DNA of 64,000 bases from Alloyangia pacifica. Lineage in GTDB: Bacteria; Pseudomonadota; Alphaproteobacteria; Rhodobacterales; Rhodobacteraceae. Of the stretch, positions 31,982-39,630 are shown in pieces. Each line of letters starts with the position of its first letter. Positions within the stretch are counted from its first letter, which is position 1. The position numbers and the translations under genes were made by a program. Location: the NCBI RefSeq assembly GCF_900116195.1, contig NZ_FOZW01000001.1, positions 806,001-870,000 on the forward strand, read 5' to 3'. The notes under the pieces were generated by a model. It searched no databases. It saw only the letters and a program-made list of their open reading frames with translations, and was not told the origin of the DNA.

Positions 31982-32301
31982 TCGGCGTCCTCCGGCAACG
32001 TGAAGGCCCGCGCCAACAGCTCCGCTGCCGCCCGCGCCGCCGCCATGGGTCCGCCGCCGATCTCGGCGCTTACGAGATCGCCCGCCGTGCCCTGCCAGCC
32101 ACCTCCGCGCAGACCCGCGACGATCAGTGCCAGCACGTCCCGGCTCGAACAGGCCCCGGCCTCGAAGCGGCGCACCAGGTCGACCAGCGTGCCTTCCACC
32201 AGCGCCGCCTCCAGCTCGGCCAGCGCGCCGAGCGTCAGGCGCATGACCCGCCGCTCGCCGTCGAGGACCAGTTCCACCTCGCCGCGCCAGGGGTTCGCCA
32301 C
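31978..32301 (-). CDS. GTA tail assembly chaperone family protein (g10)
   Basis: 107 residues, GTA TIM/TAC family: ANPWRGEVELVLDGERRVMRLTLGALAELEAAL is the characteristic start. Acts in tail tube assembly rather than in the particle. Its ATG directly follows the g9 stop and its stop overlaps g10.1. Confidence 0.88.
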   Translation of the reverse strand: MANPWRGEVELVLDGERRVMRLTLGALAELEAALVEGTLVDLVRRFEAGACSSRDVLALIVAGLRGGGWQGTAGDLVSAEIGGGPMAAARAAAELLARAFTLPEDAE

Positions 32302-32724
32302 TTAAGCCCCCACCATCGCCACGAAGCTCAGCGCCCCGGCCGAGGCGAGCGCGATCTCGTAGGTCGCCTCGCCGTCGTGGCTGCCGGCATATTCGATCGA
32401 GGTAAGCTGAAACGGTCCTTCGACGGTGCCGAAATCGGGGATGATCACCTGGAAATCCGGGGTCTCGCCGTCAAAGAAGATCTGCCGCGCCCGCTCATCC
32501 GTGCCCGCGTCTCGAAACACGCCCGAGCCCGAGAGGTTGGCCGATTTCACCCCCGCCCCGGCGAGCAGCTCTCGCCAGCCGCCGGTGCTCCCGAGCGAGG
32601 TGACGTCGACGCTCTCGGCGTTGAAACTGACCCGCGTCGCGCGCAGCCCCGCCATGGTTTCGAACTGACCGTCGCCGGTCAGGTCGAGCTTGATCAGAAG
32701 GTCTTTGCCGTTCTGCGCAGCCAT
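32302..32724 (-). CDS. GTA major tail protein (g9)
   Basis: 140 residues: AAQNGKDLLIKLDLTGDGQFETMAGLRATRVSFN with VDVTSLGSTGGWRELLAGAGVKS, the TP901-1-like major tail tube fold. Forms the tube rings. AGGAG lies upstream of the ATG (complement 32722-32724). 25 bases from g8. Confidence 0.93.
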   Translation of the reverse strand: MAAQNGKDLLIKLDLTGDGQFETMAGLRATRVSFNAESVDVTSLGSTGGWRELLAGAGVKSANLSGSGVFRDAGTDERARQIFFDGETPDFQVIIPDFGTVEGPFQLTSIEYAGSHDGEATYEIALASAGALSFVAMVGA

Positions 32725-32749
32725 AGTCGCAACTCCTTGCTGTGGCGCG

Positions 32750-33157
32750 TCACGCGTCTTCGACGCGCGCGCGGAATGTCATCTCGATGCGGCGCAGACC
32801 GCCGCTTTCACGCCGAGCCCGCGCGCGGCGAAAGCGCAGGCTCACCAGCCGGCCCCGCGCCAGCGACAGATCGGCCTCGTGCAGGAGATCAGAAACCGCT
32901 CCGGCCACCGCCTTCGCTGCCGAGAACCCCGCGGCCCCGCTGATCACCGCCACCGTCAGATCGTGCCAAGCCCCAGCCGCCGAGCGGTCCGAGGCATCGC
33001 GCACGCGCTCGGCCCCGAGCGTCACGTAGAGCCCCGGCAGCGTGCCCGAGGGAGGCGCGTCATAGATCGCCTCGCCGACCAGGCCCGAGAGCGCCCCATC
33101 GGCCCGCAGCGCATCGTAGAGCGCCGCCTGAAGCGCGGCGGACATCGCGTAGCTCAT
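32750..33157 (-). CDS. GTA tail terminator protein (g8), DUF3168
   Basis: 135 residues, DUF3168: ALQAALYDALRADGALSGLVGEAIYDAPPSG and LTVAVISGAAGFSAAKAVAGAVSDLL. Caps the tail at the head-proximal end. Four-base overlap with g7. Confidence 0.9.
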   Translation of the reverse strand: MSYAMSAALQAALYDALRADGALSGLVGEAIYDAPPSGTLPGLYVTLGAERVRDASDRSAAGAWHDLTVAVISGAAGFSAAKAVAGAVSDLLHEADLSLARGRLVSLRFRRARARRESGGLRRIEMTFRARVEDA

Positions 33158-33492
33158 GAAGCCACCTCCTCCTGCGCCTCGCAGGCGAGATAGCGCCCCG
33201 CGTGGTCGCGCTCGCTGACCGAAAGGATGTCAAAGACCCGCTCGCCAAGCCGGAACCGCTGCCCGGGCAGCGGGCGGCCCGATCCCCCCTCCGGCGCGCC
33301 GCGCACGGTGATGCGGTAGCGTCCGCGCGCCACCGGCCCCGCCTCGCCCTGCACCTCGCGCCCCGATCTCGGGGAAAGCTCGGCCCAGAGCGTGCCCAGC
33401 ACCTGCCAGCCCGCGGTGAAGCCGCCGGTGCCGTCGGGCACCTCGGTCGGCGCCTCGAGCACCAGGTTGTGCGACAGACGCAGCGGCCTCAT
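33154..33492 (-). CDS. GTA head-closure / head-tail adaptor protein (g7)
   Basis: 112 residues, phage head-tail joining family: LVLEAPTEVPDGTGGFTAGWQVLGTLWAEL...GREV and FRLGERVFDILSVSERDHAGRYLACEAQEE. Start at 33492 because it overlaps the g6 stop as ATGA; the longer open frame is the shadow of g6. Confidence 0.9.
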   Translation of the reverse strand: MRPLRLSHNLVLEAPTEVPDGTGGFTAGWQVLGTLWAELSPRSGREVQGEAGPVARGRYRITVRGAPEGGSGRPLPGQRFRLGERVFDILSVSERDHAGRYLACEAQEEVAS

Positions 33493-34082
33493 GCCGAGAA
33501 CCCCATGCGCAGCGGTCGGTAGCGCGCGATGAGCGCGGTCACGCCGAAGGGCATGCAGCCCTGGCTCAGCGCGGTCTCGTCCCGGTACTCGTAGTAATGC
33601 GCCGCCAGCAGCAGCACTGCCTGCCCGAGGTCTGCCGGCAGGTCGTCGAAATTCTCGGCGTAGCCGGCGGTGAAGCGCACCTCCGCGGAGCCCCCCGTGG
33701 GAATGTCGGGCAGCGCCGCGCTCTGCGGCCGCAGAATGGGCGCGGCGGCGTCGATCTCCAGCCGGTAGCGCTCGGCCCCGACATCCTGCGCCACCCCGTA
33801 GCGGTCCACCAGCGTCAGCTGCGAGACCGCGCTCACCGGCGCCAGCGGAAAGACCGCCCCCTGCGCGTCGCGCCATCCGTGCAGCGTCCAGAGGAAGCCT
33901 CGTGACAGCAGCGCCTTGCCCGTACGGGCCTCGATTGCCGCCAGTGCCGCGCGCAGGAACGAATGAAGAACATCGTCTTGCAGCCCGTCCTCGGCAAAGC
34001 CACTGCCCATGCGCAGCTGCCGTCTCAGCGCGGCGATGGGCAGCGCCGCGTCAGGCACCTGGGTTTCTTCGATCACCATCAT
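33489..34082 (-). CDS. GTA head-tail connector / adaptor protein (g6)
   Basis: 197 residues, phage gp6-like connector family: LRRQLRMGSGFAEDGLQDDVLHSFLRAALAAIEARTGKALL and VRFTAGYAENFDDLPADLGQAVLLLAAHYYEYRD. Binds beneath the portal. Two ATGs stand side by side (34082 and 34079); the first is taken. 69 bp from the capsid gene stop. Confidence 0.9.
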   Translation of the reverse strand: MMVIEETQVPDAALPIAALRRQLRMGSGFAEDGLQDDVLHSFLRAALAAIEARTGKALLSRGFLWTLHGWRDAQGAVFPLAPVSAVSQLTLVDRYGVAQDVGAERYRLEIDAAAPILRPQSAALPDIPTGGSAEVRFTAGYAENFDDLPADLGQAVLLLAAHYYEYRDETALSQGCMPFGVTALIARYRPLRMGFSA

Positions 34083-34151
34083 CAGCTTTCTCCGCACATC
34101 CCCGCGCGTGCCCGGCGGCGGGCCCACCGCCCGCCGCCCTCACCGTTCCGA

Positions 34152-35336
34152 TCAGCTGGTGGCGCAGCGCAGCAGCTTGATCGCCGCAAAATCGCTTACG
34201 TCGCCGCCCACGCGCTTGGTCGCGTAGAACAGCACGTTCGGCTTGGCGCTGAACGGATCGCGCAGCACCCGCAGGTCGGGACGCTCGACGATGGTGTAGC
34301 CCGCACCGAAGTCGCCGAAGGCGATAGGATAGGCATCCGCCGCAATGTCCGGCATGTCCTCGGCGATGAGCACCGGGTAGCCCAGCAGCCGCGCCGGCTG
34401 CCCCGCCGCAAGCCCGTCCGACCACAGGTGCCGGCCATCGGCGTCCTTGAGCTTGCGCAGCGACCCGGCGGTCTTGGAGTTCATCACAAAACAGCCCTTC
34501 GCCCGGTACTCGGCGCCCAGCGCATAGACCAGATCGATGATCGCATCGCCATCGCCGATGCCCGCCGCGGCGCCCGAAGGCACGTAGCCGAGGTTGCCCC
34601 ACTCCCAGATCTCGTTGTCGATCATGTCGTGCGACAGGATGCCCATCGGCTTGTCGACGCCGTCCCCGGTGATGAAGGCCGAAGCCTCGGCGCGCGCAAA
34701 CCGGTCGGCGATGCGCCCGGCCAGCCAGGCCTCGAGATCGAACGCGGTATCATCCAGCAGACGCTGCGAGGCCTTGGGCATGGCCGAAAGCTCGTGCAGC
34801 TTGATCTGGATGCGGTCGATGGTCGGCGTCTCGCTCTCGCCGGTCTCGGCCACCTCGTCGGCCCAGCCCGCGCCGGTGTCGCCCTGGTCGACAAGCACGT
34901 CAAAGGACGAGGCCTCGACGGTGACGACGGCGGCAATGGCCCGGATCGAGGCGGCGCTCTCCAGCACCGCTTTCACCGTTTCCGAGGTCACCGGATCGAC
35001 GAGATACCCACCGTCGGCGGCCACCGCGGTGGACAGTGCCTTGCCCTCGAGCACAAGCCCGCGCAGGCCGTCGTCGTCGCCGGTGCGCAGGTAGGCATTG
35101 AACGCCTTGCGGTGCGGCAGCTCCGGCTCTCCCATGGTGCCCAGCGCCGGGCGCGCCGCAGCAAGCGAAGTCTTTGTGTCCAGCATGGTCAGTCGCTCTT
35201 CGTATGTGTCCAGTTTCGCGTGAATGTCGGCACGCATGGCCCTTATGTCCGCGGTCAGCCCCGCCATCGCGGCGCCCACCCGGGCGACCGGGGACAGATT
35301 TTCCCCGGTCCGAGAATGGCTCTCGGTTGTGCTCAT
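34152..35336 (-). CDS. GTA major capsid protein (g5), HK97 fold
   Basis: 394 residues. An N-terminal scaffolding-like coiled segment (about 1-85: AMRADIHAKLDTYEERL) likely removed by the g4 protease, then the HK97 capsid core (LSTAVAADGGYLVDPVTSETVKAVLESAASIRAIAAVVTV; YPIAFGDFGAGYTIVERPDLRVLRDPFSA). Forms the small head that packs random host DNA. The open frame upstream of 35336 is the g4 shadow. Start is 28 bp after the g4 stop. Confidence 0.95.
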   Translation of the reverse strand: MSTTESHSRTGENLSPVARVGAAMAGLTADIRAMRADIHAKLDTYEERLTMLDTKTSLAAARPALGTMGEPELPHRKAFNAYLRTGDDDGLRGLVLEGKALSTAVAADGGYLVDPVTSETVKAVLESAASIRAIAAVVTVEASSFDVLVDQGDTGAGWADEVAETGESETPTIDRIQIKLHELSAMPKASQRLLDDTAFDLEAWLAGRIADRFARAEASAFITGDGVDKPMGILSHDMIDNEIWEWGNLGYVPSGAAAGIGDGDAIIDLVYALGAEYRAKGCFVMNSKTAGSLRKLKDADGRHLWSDGLAAGQPARLLGYPVLIAEDMPDIAADAYPIAFGDFGAGYTIVERPDLRVLRDPFSAKPNVLFYATKRVGGDVSDFAAIKLLRCATS

Positions 35337-35364
35337 CAGCTCGGTCCCGTGTTGAAGGCGCGCG

Positions 35365-35919
35365 TCAGCCGCCCGCCAGGTCGAGGCGCGCGGCATCGAT
35401 GGCCAGCGCCAGCTCGCGCAGCATGTCCGGCTCGGGGCTGTCCCCCTTGGCCGCCACCCGCGCACTGGGCAGCATCGGGAAGGTGACAAGCGACACCTCC
35501 CAGAGCTCCAGTTCCTTGAGGAGCCTGCGCCCCTCGCAATCCTTCACCGCCGTGACGGTGCGATAGCCGATGGACAGCCCGTCGATGGCCCCAGCGGCGA
35601 TCAGCGCTGCGGCTTCGCGCCCCTTCTCGACGGTCTCCAGCAAGCGTCCCGTCACGTGCAGCCCCCGCTCGTCCTCGCGGACCTCGTTCCAGATACCGAT
35701 GGGCTGTGCCGGATCGTGCTGCCAGAGCATCCGCACCGCGCGCCCCTCGGCGGCGAGCCGTTTGAGCGACGCGGCATAGGCCCCCCGCACCACGATATCC
35801 CCGCCCTGGTCGGCGCTGCCGAACAGCGAGGCATAGCCTTCGATCCTTGTCCCATCCGAGACGCTGACAGCCGCGGTGATCTCACCGCCGAGACGGCAGA
35901 ACTTGTGCTCCAGTTCCAT
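35365..35919 (-). CDS. GTA prohead protease (g4), HK97 family
   Basis: 184 residues, serine peptidase of the U35/HK97 prohead family: EGYASLFGSADQGGDIVVRGAYAASL, the catalytic His in MLWQHDPAQPIGIW, Ser in IDGLSIGYRTV and WEVSLVTFPM. Processes the capsid N-terminus during head maturation. Confidence 0.93.
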   Translation of the reverse strand: MELEHKFCRLGGEITAAVSVSDGTRIEGYASLFGSADQGGDIVVRGAYAASLKRLAAEGRAVRMLWQHDPAQPIGIWNEVREDERGLHVTGRLLETVEKGREAAALIAAGAIDGLSIGYRTVTAVKDCEGRRLLKELELWEVSLVTFPMLPSARVAAKGDSPEPDMLRELALAIDAARLDLAGG

Positions 35920-35946
35920 GAAACGCTCCCTTGCGTGTGCGACCCC

Positions 35947-36174
35947 TCAGGGCGTCATGCTGATCAACCCCTGCAGCGCCTGTGCCATCAGCCCCGCGGC
36001 AACCCCGTAGACCGCCAGCCAAAGCCGCTTCTCCAGCCGCTCCAGCAGCGCCTCCAGTCGCGCCAACCGATCCTCCAGCGCCGCGATCTGCACCGCGCTG
36101 AGCCGCTCGTGTGCCTCCAGTCGAAGCGCGGGGGCGCAGGCGAAGGGCTCGTAAGGCAGCCCGCGCTCATTCAC
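35947..36174 (-). CDS. GTA small head-formation protein (g3.5)
   Basis: 75 residues: an amphipathic helix (IAALEDRLARLEALLERLEKRLW) then a hydrophobic C-terminal helix (LAVYGVAAGLMAQALQGL). Matches the small gene between portal and protease in Rhodobacter GTA clusters. Overlaps the portal stop by eight bases. Confidence 0.82.
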   Translation of the reverse strand: MNERGLPYEPFACAPALRLEAHERLSAVQIAALEDRLARLEALLERLEKRLWLAVYGVAAGLMAQALQGLISMTP

Positions 36175-37357
36175 CTTCGCCCTCCTCGGCCAGCGGCGGC
36201 AGCCCCAGCATGCGCCGCTTCTCGGGCACCGTGAGAAAGGCCGCCTCGGACACCCGCCGCCAATGCGTCTCGCGCTCGACCGACAGGGCCGGCACCTGGT
36301 CGAGATCGGGCTTCAGCTCGATCTGCTCGCCAGTGAACCCGGAGAGCCACCTGCCCAGCGCCGTGCTCACCCGCTGTGCGAGCGGCAGCACGGTCAGCCG
36401 GTAGAAGGCGCGGTTGGCCTCCTGGTAGTTGGCATAAGTGGCATCCCCTGGGATCCCCAGCAGCATCGGCGGCACCCCGAAGGCGACGGCAATCTCGCGC
36501 GCGGCAGCTTCCTTGGTCTGCCGGAACTCCATATCCGAGGGTGAGAAGCCCATCGGCTTCCAGTCGAGCCCGCCCTCCAGCAGCATCGGCCGTCCGGCAT
36601 TGCGCGCGCCCTGGTGCTGGCTCTCCATCTCCGAGACCAGCCGTTCGTACTGGTCCTGCGCCATGGAGCCCTGCCCGTCACCGCCACTCCAGACAATAGC
36701 CCCCGAGGGTCGCGCTGCATTGTCCAGCAGCCCCTTGGACCAGCGCGAAGCACTGTTGTGCACATCCAGCGCCTGCGCGGCGGGTTGCAGCGGTGACAGC
36801 CCGTAGTGGTCGTCCTGCGGATGGAAGCACTTCACGTGGCAGATCGGCGCCGGATCGCTGCGCACATCGAAGCGATGCGCCCGGCCGTCCACCTGGTATT
36901 CATAGGCGACAGGCCAGCCATCGGGACCAGGCACCAGCCGCATCCGCTCCGAGCGGAGCACGTGCAGTTCCGCGGGCAGTCCTCCACCGCTTCCCACCGC
37001 CTCGAGATACCCATCCCCCGACAGCAGCAACTGCCCATAGAGCGCCTCCAGCAGTTCGGCCCGTCCCTGCGCCGGGTTCGGGGCTCCAATGCGCTGCAGG
37101 ATGGGATGGGCGCTGTAGCGCATTTCGGCGTCCTGCAGGACCAGAGGCAGCGCCGCGGCGGCCTCGGCGATCAGCTTCACCGCCCGGAAGCCGACCGGGT
37201 TCCCAGTGAACCCCTGCCGTGTGAGCGAGCCGGTATCGCGCGGCGACCAGGCCACGCGACCGGACGCCTGGACAGCGATCAGCCTGCCCGCGGCAGATGC
37301 CTTGGTCTCGCGGCGTTCTTCCGCCCCGCTTCCCCGCCGCAGAAAGTCGAACACCAT
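36167..37357 (-). CDS. GTA portal protein (g3)
   Basis: 396 residues, HK97 portal family: SLTRQGFTGNPVGFRAVKLIAEAAAALPLVL, GLSPLQPAAQALDVHNSASRWSKGLLDNAARPSG, FRQTKEAAAREIAVAFGVPPMLLG and ANYQEANRAFYRLTVLPLAQRV. Forms the DNA gate at the head vertex. A 304-bp gap to the terminase gene upstream holds a repeat hairpin, unlike the tight spacing elsewhere in the cluster. Confidence 0.95.
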   Translation of the reverse strand: MVFDFLRRGSGAEERRETKASAAGRLIAVQASGRVAWSPRDTGSLTRQGFTGNPVGFRAVKLIAEAAAALPLVLQDAEMRYSAHPILQRIGAPNPAQGRAELLEALYGQLLLSGDGYLEAVGSGGGLPAELHVLRSERMRLVPGPDGWPVAYEYQVDGRAHRFDVRSDPAPICHVKCFHPQDDHYGLSPLQPAAQALDVHNSASRWSKGLLDNAARPSGAIVWSGGDGQGSMAQDQYERLVSEMESQHQGARNAGRPMLLEGGLDWKPMGFSPSDMEFRQTKEAAAREIAVAFGVPPMLLGIPGDATYANYQEANRAFYRLTVLPLAQRVSTALGRWLSGFTGEQIELKPDLDQVPALSVERETHWRRVSEAAFLTVPEKRRMLGLPPLAEEGEGE

Positions 37358-37544
37358 GTCCCGCTCCTTGCTGGTCTCCGGTCCGAGGCCCGCACGGCCC
37401 CGGTTCGCGTTGAGAAAGAAATTAGACGCGTCCTGTTAACCATTCGCTCCCAAGCCGCGCGCCGGTCCCGCAACACGCGTCCGGAGCTCCCGCCTCAACC
37501 TGCGCACCACAACAGGCGGACACATAGCGGCGAGATCGCGCCAT

Positions 37545-37652
37545 GCGTATTTTCAAAGAGAAGAAGCAGGGGGAGCCTGCAGAGCCTTCTTCTCTTTGCA
37601 AATACGCCCAGGGGGTGAGGCCGCAGGCCGAGGGGGGCGGCGCCCCCCTCCT
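37545..37652. repeat. dispersed intergenic repeat, copy 5 (inside the GTA cluster)
   Basis: Arms GCGTATTTTCAAAGAGAAGAAG (37545-37566) and CTTCTTCTCTTTGCAAATACGC (37586-37607) flank a small GCAGG/CCTGC hairpin; GAGGCCGCAGGCCGAGGGGGGCGGCGCCCCCCTC follows to 37652. It fills most of the 304-bp gap 37358-37661 between g2 and g3, where no gene is seen. Confidence 0.88.
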
Positions 37653-37661
37653 TCGCCGCCC

Positions 37662-39071
37662 TCACAGCACCCGCAGCCGAGGCCGGCGCCAGCTCTCCGA
37701 CGGTCCGGTGACAAGCTCGGTCAGTGCCCAGACCAGCGCATCCACACGGTCGGGCGAGCCCTGCCCCTGGAACCCGGCCCCGGTCATCAGCCCCATCTGC
37801 TCCTCCAGCAGGTCGAACCTCCGGGCGTGGCCGATGCGCCCCTGTTCGTAAAGCGCCGCCACCGGCTCGGCGCGCAACGTCTTGCCGCGCGTCGCGGTGA
37901 CCTTGCGCAGCGGCACCGAAGGCGCCACCTGCCGCAGCACCGCCTCGACCATGGCGCCCCCCTGGTTCACCTCGGCGACGATCCGGTCCGCCTGCCAGCG
38001 CTCATAAGCCTCGACCGTCGCACGTGCCCAGCCCGTGGGGCCCATCCCCTGCACCGAGGCATCCTGCAGCACGAAGGCCTCCCAGCCCTGCGGCGGGCCG
38101 TCACACAACACCCCGCAGACCACGATGCCGCAGGCGTCCGATCCGGCGCCATCCCCCGCAGGCGGGTCCACAGCCACGACGATACGATCGAACCGCCCCG
38201 GCACCTTGCGCAGCCGCGCGCGCTCAAGGACCTCCTGCGTCCAGAGCGTGCCGTCCACGTCCGAGACCATCTCGCCATCGAGCTCCTGTCGCGCAAGCCG
38301 GGTCGCCCCGTAGCGCGCCCGGACCTCGTCGAGGAAGCTGGCTGCGAGGTTGGCCCTGTTTGCCTCGGTCGGGGCCCGCGTCACCACGGTACTCTGTAAC
38401 TCCAGCAGCTCCTTCAGCACGCCGATGTTGCGCGGGGTGGTGGTCACGCAGGCGCGCGGCTGGTCTCCCAGCCGCAACGCGAACTGCAGCATGTCCCAGG
38501 TTTCCCGTGCCTTGCGCCACTTGCCCAGCTCGTCCGCCCAGGCCGCGTCGAATTGCGGCCCGCGGAGCGCCTCTGGGTCATGGGCGGAGAAGACCATCGC
38601 CTCGGCCCCGTTCGGCCAGCTGAGGCAGCGCCGCGTGGCGCTCCAGACCGGCCTCCGGTCGGGTGGCGAGCAGGCCAGGATGCCGCTGTCGCCAAAAACC
38701 ATCACCTCGCGCGCCTGATCGAGCGTCTCCCCCACCAGCGCCACGCGCTTGCAACGGCCCTGCGAGAGCGGCAGCGCGCCCTCCACCATGGCACGCACCC
38801 ATTCCGCGCCGGCCCGGGTCTTGCCCGCCCCGCGCCCGCCCATGATCACCCAGGAGCGCCAGTCCCCTTCGGGCGGCAGCTGATGCTCCAGCGCCCAGAA
38901 CTCGAACAGAAAGGGGAGCGCCAGGCGCTCCCCCTCCGACAGCTCATTCAGGAAGCTCTCCTGCACCGCAGCACCGGCGGAGGCGAGCCATGCGGCAGCC
39001 GACCTCAACCCGTGCGCGTTCGAGATCGAGCGCCCAGTCCCCGGCAATTCCCTTCTGCTTGCGTCTGACAT
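37662..39071 (-). CDS. GTA terminase large subunit (g2)
   Basis: About 469 residues. ATPase part: Walker A VIMGGRGAGKTRAGAEW (residues 75-91), Walker B/ED in FDAAWADELGKW, coupling motif CVTTTPRN. Nuclease part with VVAVDPPAGDG, IVAEVNQGG and the Asp in SPDRVDALVWALTEL. Drives DNA packaging into heads. The start is uncertain: the ATG at 39071 has GGAGG 12 bases upstream but overlaps g1 by 128 bases; a TTG at 39008 would give a start closer to homologues. Confidence 0.92.
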   Translation of the reverse strand: MSDASRRELPGTGRSISNAHGLRSAAAWLASAGAAVQESFLNELSEGERLALPFLFEFWALEHQLPPEGDWRSWVIMGGRGAGKTRAGAEWVRAMVEGALPLSQGRCKRVALVGETLDQAREVMVFGDSGILACSPPDRRPVWSATRRCLSWPNGAEAMVFSAHDPEALRGPQFDAAWADELGKWRKARETWDMLQFALRLGDQPRACVTTTPRNIGVLKELLELQSTVVTRAPTEANRANLAASFLDEVRARYGATRLARQELDGEMVSDVDGTLWTQEVLERARLRKVPGRFDRIVVAVDPPAGDGAGSDACGIVVCGVLCDGPPQGWEAFVLQDASVQGMGPTGWARATVEAYERWQADRIVAEVNQGGAMVEAVLRQVAPSVPLRKVTATRGKTLRAEPVAALYEQGRIGHARRFDLLEEQMGLMTGAGFQGQGSPDRVDALVWALTELVTGPSESWRRPRLRVL

Positions 39072-39285
39072 GTCTGATCTGTGCCTCCGTTTCATGGGCG
39101 ACCTTCAGCCAGTAGCGCAGGTCCGCCGCTGCCTTGGAGGTCTCGGGTTTGTCCAGGGTTCCGTCTTCGTCGAAGCGGTCGCGCAGGCGCCGCATGTCGT
39201 TGCCGAGATGCCGCAGCATGTCAGCCAGCTGCTCCCGCTCGTCTTCGAGACGGCTCAGCTCTTCTTCGAGATGGATGAGGATCAT
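38944..39285 (-). CDS. GTA small terminase subunit (g1)
   Basis: 113 residues, all helical: MILIHLEEELSRLEDERE, then LRHLGNDMRRLRDRFDEDGTLDKPETSKAAADLRYWLKVAHETEAQIRHVRRKQKG (key basic patch). It matches the first gene of Rhodobacter GTA clusters, shown there to be the small terminase. First gene of the leftward run, with a 345-bp leader region upstream. The frame is open to 39498, but conservation starts at the ATG complement 39283-39285. Confidence 0.85.
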   Translation of the reverse strand: MILIHLEEELSRLEDEREQLADMLRHLGNDMRRLRDRFDEDGTLDKPETSKAAADLRYWLKVAHETEAQIRHVRRKQKGIAGDWALDLERARVEVGCRMARLRRCCGAGELPE

Positions 39286-39300
39286 CGCTCGATACCTTTC

Positions 39301-39323
39301 TTGCCTGTATGGTATTGCCTGTA
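39301..39323. repeat. 9-bp direct repeat just upstream of GTA g1
   Basis: TTGCCTGTA at 39301-39309 and again at 39315-39323 (plus-strand reading), one helical turn and a half apart. Its near edge is 15 bp from the g1 start codon. It could be a protein-binding site or act in the RNA leader. Confidence 0.55.
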
Positions 39324-39388
39324 GAGAGTGCCTCGCAGGCGGCCGCGGCGATCTGAATGCCGACGTCGGGGCGCATGCGTGCGGAACG

Positions 39389-39422
39389 AAAAAGCGGCCG
39401 CCGGGGTCACCCCCGGGGCCGC
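39389..39422 (-). terminator. intrinsic-terminator hairpin in the GTA leader
   Basis: On the minus strand, GCGGCCCCGGGG (39422-39411), loop GTGA, CCCCGGCGGCCGC (39406-39394, one bulged C) and TTTTT (39393-39389). It lies between the predicted promoter and g1, with no other minus-strand gene upstream, so only GTA-directed transcripts would meet it. Confidence 0.7.
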
Positions 39423-39448
39423 CTGCCCATTTCGTCCAGCATCCGGAA

Positions 39449-39477
39449 AATCTACCCGGGACCGTCCGCAAAGTCAA
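39449..39477 (-). promoter_or_regulatory. putative GTA cluster promoter
   Basis: Minus-strand TTGACT (39477-39472), 17-base spacer, TAGATT (39454-39449): five of six and four of six consensus positions. Transcription would begin near 39442, giving a leader of about 155 bases before g1. A weaker pair (TTGTTC, TACAAT) lies further out at about 39500-39530. Confidence 0.45.
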
Positions 39478-39630
39478 GATTACGCCCCCGAACGCCAAAT
39501 TGTAAACTTCTGTTTATAATGAACAATAATCCATTGCCGCACCGCACAACGACGCACCTGCACCCACACACTTGCCGCCCCTCCGGAGCTCTGGCACAAG
39601 GTTTTCAATACAGTTCTCGCGGAGCCCGCC

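Noticed and set aside
25248..39285. Active prophage
   Set aside because: Head, tail and packaging genes only; no integrase, repressor, replication or lysis module and no attachment sites. Gene order is that of a gene transfer agent.
39501..39520. Plus-strand promoter for the aminotransferase with TATAAT at 39515-39520
   Set aside because: The hexamer is perfect, but the only -35-like TTGTAA is nine bases away and nothing suitable lies at 16-18 bases, so I did not call it.
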